NCBI GenBank assembly: GCA_030039895.1
Contig: JASHUR010000032.1
Location: forward strand, 1 to 19,368
Reading direction: 5' to 3'
From: Acidobacteriaceae bacterium
GTDB taxonomy: Bacteria; Acidobacteriota; Terriglobia; Terriglobales; Acidobacteriaceae
Length of the DNA stretch: 19,368 bases
The translations under genes were made by a program, and so were the position numbers. The notes under the pieces were generated by a model, which saw only the letters and a list, made by a program, of their open reading frames with translations, ran no database searches and was not told the origin of the DNA. Positions 15,117-19,368 of this stretch are shown here, in pieces. Position 1 is the stretch's first letter, and every line of letters starts with the position of its first letter.

Positions 15117-16292
15117 ATGAACAAGCCCAATGCGCCTCTCTCGCCCTCTGTCCCCCGATACCGGCAGATTTATGAGGACCTCCATTCCGCCATAAAGTCC
15201 GGCTCGCTCCAGCCGGGTGACCGGCTTCCCAGTGAGGCCGAACTCGGCAAACGCTACAAAACCTCGCGCATCACTGTGGCAAAAGCCGTCAATGAGCTTT
15301 CTCTTCAGGGCCTGGTCGTCCGCCGTGCTGGCTCCGGAACGCGTGTCCTCGCTCCCACCGGCACACACGGACACTTGTTCGGCGCGCTTATTCCCGATCT
15401 CGGGCAAACAGAAATCTTTGAGCCCATCTGCCGCGGAATAATGCAGCTGCCGGTTTCCAAAGCGCACTCACTGCTCTGGGGACACTTTATTGGCGGCCCG
15501 TCCCAGCAGGAAAAAGAGGCCGAGAGCCTCTGCCATCGATACATTGCCCAGAAAGTCGCGGGCGTCTTCTTCGCACCGCTCGAATTTACGCCGCAGAAAG
15601 ACGTGATCAATCGCCGCATTGTGTCCGCGCTCGATCGCGCCGGCATCAAGATTGTGCTCCTAGATCGTTGCTATGCCCCCTACCCCATGCGCTCCAAGTA
15701 CGACCTCGTCGGAATCGACAACCGTCAGGCCGGATTTCTCATCACGCAGCATCTCCTCCGCCTCGGCGTCTCCCGTCTCGTCTTCATCGCCAAGCCCGGA
15801 TCAGCCAACACCGTGCTCGCCCGCGCAGCCGGCTTTCACGAGGCGATGCACGCGCACGGGCAGCGAATGAACCAGAATCTCGTCTGCTTCAGAGACCCGG
15901 AGGAGCCGGGCTTTATCCGTAAGCTGTTAAAAGACTACAAACCCGAAGGCCTCGTCTGCGCCAATGACATTACGGCAGCCCGCGTCATGGTTGGACTTGC
16001 CGATTATGGCGTGCGTGTCCCCGAAGAGTTGCGTATCGTTGGCATCGATGACGTGAGGTACGCAAGCCTCCTGCCCGTTCCCCTCACCACCCAGCATCAG
16101 AACTGCAATGACATTGGCGCCATGGCCATGGTCACCATGCTGCACCGCGTCGAAAACCCCAGCCTGCCGACTGTCGATGTCCTGCTTCAAACTCGCACCG
16201 TGATTCGCAGCTCCTGTGGTGCACATCTGCAAACATCGCAGAGCACCCGTGCATCTGGCCAGAAAACACGCGCCGCCGGCTCTCGTGCCTAG
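15117..16292 (+). CDS. Hybrid GntR/LacI transcriptional regulator (AraR-like architecture)
   Basis: A 391-residue regulator. Residues about 12-80 form a GntR winged helix-turn-helix: Y-R-Q-I-Y-E-D-L-H-S-A-I, then L-P-S-E-A-E-L-G-K-R-Y, with recognition helix S-R-I-T-V-A-K-A-V-N-E-L (50-61) and wing G-S-G-T-R-V-L. Residues about 87-365 match LacI-type periplasmic-binding-like sensors, including V-G-I-D-N-R-Q-A-G and the late V-G-I-D-D-V-R-Y-A. B. subtilis AraR shows the same GntR DNA-binding plus sugar-sensor layout. The effector is most likely a sugar; the adjacent GH13 gene suggests maltose-type oligosaccharides (inference). The ATG at 15117 is chosen; a GTG at 15108 after GGTAAG is possible, and a TTG at 15057 would add an unlike leader. 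The last 25 residues are a polar tail. Confidence 0.9.
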   Translation: MNKPNAPLSPSVPRYRQIYEDLHSAIKSGSLQPGDRLPSEAELGKRYKTSRITVAKAVNELSLQGLVVRRAGSGTRVLAPTGTHGHLFGALIPDLGQTEIFEPICRGIMQLPVSKAHSLLWGHFIGGPSQQEKEAESLCHRYIAQKVAGVFFAPLEFTPQKDVINRRIVSALDRAGIKIVLLDRCYAPYPMRSKYDLVGIDNRQAGFLITQHLLRLGVSRLVFIAKPGSANTVLARAAGFHEAMHAHGQRMNQNLVCFRDPEEPGFIRKLLKDYKPEGLVCANDITAARVMVGLADYGVRVPEELRIVGIDDVRYASLLPVPLTTQHQNCNDIGAMAMVTMLHRVENPSLPTVDVLLQTRTVIRSSCGAHLQTSQSTRASGQKTRAAGSRA

Positions 16293-16304
16293 AGACTGTT
16301 TTGG

Positions 16305-16318
16305 ATTGCTATAGCAAT
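16305..16318. promoter_or_regulatory. Perfect 14-bp palindrome, candidate operator box 1
   Basis: ATTGCTATAGCAAT equals its own reverse complement. It begins 12 bases after the regulator stop and 67 bases before the GH13 start. GntR-type winged-helix dimers bind short gap-free palindromes of this kind, so it is a natural site for the neighbouring hybrid regulator. Binding itself is inferred. Confidence 0.55.
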
Positions 16319-16338
16319 TCGTCCCGACCGCCACACGC

Positions 16339-16352
16339 AATGCTATAGTGTT
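16339..16352 (+). promoter_or_regulatory. Candidate operator box 2 overlapping an extended -10
   Basis: AATGCTATAGTGTT matches box 1 at 10 of 14 positions, including the central TGCTATAG, and lies 34 bases from it centre to centre. Within it, TGCTATAGT (16341-16349) is a good extended -10 element (TG-N-TATAGT). No good -35 is seen, which is acceptable for extended -10 promoters. A repressor bound here would block the GH13 promoter. Confidence 0.45.
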
Positions 16353-16362
16353 AGGGCATTTC

Positions 16363-16367
16363 GGAGG
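16363..16367 (+). promoter_or_regulatory. Ribosome binding site pointing to a TTG start for GH13
   Basis: GGAGG lies five bases before the TTG at 16373, but 17 and 23 bases before the in-frame ATGs at 16385 and 16391. Spacing therefore favours the rare TTG start. Confidence 0.6.
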
Positions 16368-16372
16368 CGACC

Positions 16373-18187
16373 TTGACTGACAATATGTGTATGCGCACGC
16401 ACTCTCTCAAAGGCCTCGCTGCCGTACTTGCGGCAGTATTCACACTCATTTTCTTTAGCAATCCCTTGCCTGCCTTCGCACTCGGCCCGCAATCCACAGC
16501 GCCCAGCGCACAGGCAGACGCAACACCTCATCCCAGCGATGGCCCGTGGTGGAAGCACGCCGTTGTCTACGAAATCTATCCCCGCAGCTTCCAGGACTCG
16601 AACGGAGACGGCACTGGTGATCTCAACGGCATCACTGACCGCCTCGGCTATCTCGAGTCGCTTGGCGTCGACGCCATCTGGATCGCCCCCTGCTATCCCT
16701 CGCCGCAGGCTGACTTCGGCTACGACATCTCCAACTACGAAGCCATCGACCCGCAGTACGGCACCATGGCCGACTTTGAGAACCTCGTCGCGCAGGCCAA
16801 AAAGCACAACATCCGCATCATCATGGACATGGTCATGAACCACACCTCTGACCAGCATCCGTGGTTCAAGGAGTCCGAAAGTTCCCGCACCAATCCCAAA
16901 CGCGATTGGTACATCTGGCGCGACCCCAAGGGATACACCGCGGACGGCAAACCCATCCCGCCCAATAATTGGATCAGCGCCTTCGGCGGCTCCGCCTGGC
17001 AGTGGGACCCCAAGACAAAACAGTTCTACTATCACGAGTTCCTGGTACAGCAGCCTGATCTGAACTGGCGCAATCCCGACGTCGAAAAGGCCATGTTCGA
17101 CGTCGTGCGCTTCTGGCTCGACAAGGGCGTCGCCGGCTTCCGCCTCGACGCTATAACCAATCTCTTTGAGGACCCGAAGCTCCGCAACGAGCCCTACACC
17201 GGCAAAATCGACGCCATGGGCGATCGCGAAGTAAAAGATATCTACACCAACAATCTGCCTGAAGTCCACGTCGTCATGCGCAAGCTGCGCGCACTCGTCG
17301 ATTCCTATCCCGGCGACCGTGTCCTCATCGGAGAAACCTATCTGCCCTCCGTCCAGGACCTTGACAACTGGTATGGCGGTGCCGCCCACAACCAGTTGCA
17401 GCTTCCCATGGACATGCAGGTCGGCTTCATCAACAAGATGGACGCCTCCCTCTTCCGCACCCGTATCAATCAGGCGGAAACCGAAATCAACGGCAACCGG
17501 CCGCTCTTTGTCTTTGACAATCACGACAACCCGCGCAGTTGGGACCGCTACGGAGACGGTGTCCACAACGCCTCCATCGCGCGCGTCATCGCTTCCGTCC
17601 TCCTCACTTCAAACTCTGCAGCCATGATGTACGACGGTCAGGAGATCGGCATGGTCACCACGCCGCCCAGGACCAAGGCCGAGGTCCGCGACCCCGCGGG
17701 CATTCGTGGATGGCCCAAGTACAAGGGCCGCGACGGCGAGCGCACGCCCATGCAGTGGAGCGACACCACCGACGCCGGCTTCAGCACAGCCGCCAAAACC
17801 TGGCTGCCCATTCCTCCCAGCTACCGAACGGTGAATGTTCAGTCTGAGGAGAATCGGCCCGGTTCACTGCTGCGCTGGTATAAGGACCTCATCACTTTGC
17901 GCGCAAACGATCCCACCATGCGCGACGGCGATCAGGTCATGATCAACACCAGCAATCCGTCCGTGCTGGCCTACGTCCGCAAGAGCGTCGACGGCCATCC
18001 GGCAATCGTGGTCGCGCTCAACTTCACCGCGTCGCCGCAAACTATCTCGCTCGACGCCGCCTCCGCGGGTGTCACCGGCACAAACGTTTCCACCGTGCTT
18101 ACCGATGCGCCGTCGCTAGAGCGCACCGGCAGCCTCAGCAACATCACGCTGCCGCCGTTCGCTTCATGGATCGGTCGCGTGCAATAA
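16373..18187 (+). CDS. Secreted GH13 alpha-glucosidase (oligo-1,6-glucosidase group)
   Basis: A 604-residue enzyme. A signal peptide (hydrophobic core about 14-31, ending P-A-F-A) is followed by a GH13 barrel beginning W-W-K-H-A-V-V-Y-E-I-Y-P-R-S-F (59-73). Conserved regions: D-M-V-M-N-H-T-S (152-159), G-F-R-L-D-A with nucleophile Asp259, I-G-E-T with acid/base Glu321, and F-D-N-H-D-N with transition-state Asp385. Q-P-D-L-N (227-231) is the region-V signature of the oligo-1,6-glucosidase group, and G-R-D-G-E-R-T-P-M-Q-W (452-462) is typical of alpha-glucosidases of this type. A C-terminal beta domain ends at 604. It should release glucose from short alpha-glucans in the periplasm or outside. 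Translation probably starts at TTG 16373. Trehalose synthase or dextran glucosidase are related alternatives. It has its own candidate promoter after the regulator gene. Confidence 0.93.
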   Translation: MTDNMCMRTHSLKGLAAVLAAVFTLIFFSNPLPAFALGPQSTAPSAQADATPHPSDGPWWKHAVVYEIYPRSFQDSNGDGTGDLNGITDRLGYLESLGVDAIWIAPCYPSPQADFGYDISNYEAIDPQYGTMADFENLVAQAKKHNIRIIMDMVMNHTSDQHPWFKESESSRTNPKRDWYIWRDPKGYTADGKPIPPNNWISAFGGSAWQWDPKTKQFYYHEFLVQQPDLNWRNPDVEKAMFDVVRFWLDKGVAGFRLDAITNLFEDPKLRNEPYTGKIDAMGDREVKDIYTNNLPEVHVVMRKLRALVDSYPGDRVLIGETYLPSVQDLDNWYGGAAHNQLQLPMDMQVGFINKMDASLFRTRINQAETEINGNRPLFVFDNHDNPRSWDRYGDGVHNASIARVIASVLLTSNSAAMMYDGQEIGMVTTPPRTKAEVRDPAGIRGWPKYKGRDGERTPMQWSDTTDAGFSTAAKTWLPIPPSYRTVNVQSEENRPGSLLRWYKDLITLRANDPTMRDGDQVMINTSNPSVLAYVRKSVDGHPAIVVALNFTASPQTISLDAASAGVTGTNVSTVLTDAPSLERTGSLSNITLPPFASWIGRVQ

Positions 18188-18190
18188 GAG

Positions 18191-18223
18191 GCCGGCCGCG
18201 TCAACGAACGCGGCCTCTCTTTT
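18191..18223 (+). terminator. Rho-independent terminator after GH13
   Basis: GGCCGCGT (18194-18201) pairs with ACGCGGCC (18208-18215) around a six-base loop and is followed by TCTCTTTT. It starts a few bases past the GH13 stop at 18187 and lies in the 49-base gap to the convergent glycosidase gene. Confidence 0.8.
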
Positions 18224-18236
18224 GCGCATCCACTCG

Positions 18237-19368
18237 CTACCACCGCAGCACAACTGTCTTCTGTAGATAGCCGCTGCCTTCAGGAAACTCCACCGTCAAC
18301 GAATCCAACCCACTCGCCGAATCGCCAGGCGTCAGCGTTCCTCCATCCGCTGTCAGCTTTACCTTCACCGTATTCCTGCGCACCTTCAGAGTCACCACGG
18401 TGCCCGCCTGCGCCTCAAGGTCCAGCGTTAGCGAATGCGCCGCAGCCGTCTCATCCAGCACCTTCATCTGCGACGTCCTTGCACCCGGCAGTGGCAACCC
18501 ATGTGGAATCGCCACTTCCACTGCAGGCAGCGGAAACGCAATCGTCATCCCTTTGTCCGTCACGCGCGCGCCCTTCACGTCAGAAACCAACCGCACCGGC
18601 TTGCCTCCGCTCGTCGTCACCCGCGCAATCAGGTTTGGCCCGCGCCGCTCAAACTGCAGCGCGCACACTGAGTCTCCCACATGGATCTGCCGCACCTTCG
18701 CCTCATTCCAGTCCGCCGGCAGATGTGGATCCAACGCAATCGTTCCCGTCAACGCATCCGGCTCTATCCCAAACATCCCCGTCAGCACCGGCGTAATCAC
18801 CATCGCCGACGACCACAGTTGATGCGTCGTGCTCCGCCCGAAAGGAATGTAGTAATCGCCTGAGAGTAGCTCCGTCACCGCGCCCGGGTCCTGCGCCGTT
18901 GTCAGGTCGGCATTCTGCATCAGATGCGCATAGCCCGAAAGCACATGCCCCGTCCTGTACTCCGCCACGGCCATCCATCCCGTAAACAGCGGCCACACCG
19001 AACCCTGGTGATAACTAATCGGGTTGTACAACGGATCACTCGCCGCCACATCCCGCAGTCCCCAGTCCGTCGAAAAATCATGTGACGCCCACAGCCGGAA
19101 GCTGTTGTCCGCGTGTTGGAGTCCCTGGTCGTCGCTCCACCACGCAATCGCAGGAAACATCGTCGACGTTTCGTCCCGCTTCCCATTCCCATTCCAGCTG
19201 AAGGCATACCGCTGCTGGGCTGGAAGGTAGTACTCCTCCTCGATCTTCTCTCGAATCTCCGTCGCGCGCGCCGCCGCCGCATTGGCCTCCGCGTCATTGC
19301 CCAGTAGCTTGTCCAGCTCTGCCATCGCGCTCGACGCCTGCCGGTCGAGCTCCGCTAGATAGATCTCC
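18237..19368 (-). CDS. Six-hairpin glycosidase, amylo-alpha-1,6-glucosidase-like (5' part outside window)
   Basis: About 377 C-terminal residues are visible; the frame stays open through the right window edge, so the N-terminus is missing and the ATG at 19325 is internal. The first half shows (alpha/alpha)6-barrel features of glycogen-debranching/GH63/GH15-like enzymes: E-E-Y-Y-L-P-A-Q-Q-R-Y-A-F-S-W-N, T-M-F-P-A-I-A-W-W, and S-T-D-W-G-L-R-D-V followed by Y-N-P-I-S-Y-H-Q-G-S-V-W-P-L-F-T-G-W. The N-P-x-S-Y-H-x-G-S-V-W-P segment is characteristic. The last 150 residues look like a beta-sandwich appendage. The expected role is hydrolysis of alpha-linked glucose branches or oligosaccharides, matching the GH13 enzyme on which it converges. 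Exact family and linkage cannot be settled from the fragment; another six-hairpin glycosidase specificity is possible. Confidence 0.8.
   Translation of the reverse strand, partial: EIYLAELDRQASSAMAELDKLLGNDAEANAAAARATEIREKIEEEYYLPAQQRYAFSWNGNGKRDETSTMFPAIAWWSDDQGLQHADNSFRLWASHDFSTDWGLRDVAASDPLYNPISYHQGSVWPLFTGWMAVAEYRTGHVLSGYAHLMQNADLTTAQDPGAVTELLSGDYYIPFGRSTTHQLWSSAMVITPVLTGMFGIEPDALTGTIALDPHLPADWNEAKVRQIHVGDSVCALQFERRGPNLIARVTTSGGKPVRLVSDVKGARVTDKGMTIAFPLPAVEVAIPHGLPLPGARTSQMKVLDETAAAHSLTLDLEAQAGTVVTLKVRRNTVKVKLTADGGTLTPGDSASGLDSLTVEFPEGSGYLQKTVVLRW

Noticed and set aside
16343..17566. 407-codon minus-strand frame antisense to the GH13 gene
   Set aside because: Val/Gly/Asp-rich pattern typical of the complement of GC-rich coding DNA; the GH13 frame carries all catalytic motifs.

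Overview
The window is high-GC bacterial DNA and most resembles a soil acidobacterium of the Acidobacteriaceae/Terriglobia type. The main clue is a 1223-residue Oar-like TonB-dependent receptor with an N-terminal carboxypeptidase-regulatory domain, a family strongly expanded in that phylum. It stands beside a secreted TPR protein, a hybrid GntR/LacI regulator and secreted glycoside hydrolases. The taxonomic call is inference from gene content; no rRNA or other marker is present. I found no tRNA, rRNA, insertion sequence, phage gene or CRISPR array.

Layout: (1) 1-2304 holds a DoxX-family membrane protein and a GH16 beta-glucanase-like lipoprotein with a chitobiase C-terminal-type domain. The spacers before both genes share short sequence blocks, so doxX is flanked by related non-coding modules. 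(2) 2305-4093 holds a gene-free AT-richer spacer with four copies of AATCAATA, a YkgJ-type cysteine-cluster protein, and a class I methyltransferase typical of polysaccharide loci. (3) 4126-6635 is a minus-strand, translationally coupled pair: a Wzx-type polysaccharide exporter followed by a family 2 glycosyltransferase. The methyltransferase converges on this pair, so the three look like the edge or remnant of an exopolysaccharide/O-antigen locus. (4) 6636-9696 has a 428-base spacer without a supported gene, a large MscS-family channel, and a divergent gene joining a STAS domain to a receiver-like domain that has lost its phospho-acceptor aspartate.

(5) 9712-19368 is the most coherent block and reads as a candidate alpha-glucan/maltooligosaccharide utilisation locus. 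The Oar-like receptor could move oligosaccharides across the outer membrane. The TPR protein lies downstream of it, past a strong terminator hairpin. Divergent from the receptor is a GntR-type DNA-binding domain fused to a LacI-type sugar-sensing domain, followed by a secreted GH13 alpha-glucosidase. Converging on the GH13 gene is the C-terminal part of a six-hairpin (amylo-alpha-1,6-glucosidase-like) glycosidase that runs off the window end. There is no SusD homologue in the window. A perfect 14-bp palindrome and a degenerate second copy, the latter over an extended -10, lie just before the GH13 gene and are good candidates for the hybrid regulator's operator.

I saw no wholly unprecedented system. 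The most unusual elements are the STAS/pseudo-receiver fusion, the tandem palindromic boxes before the GH13 gene, and the shared modules around doxX.
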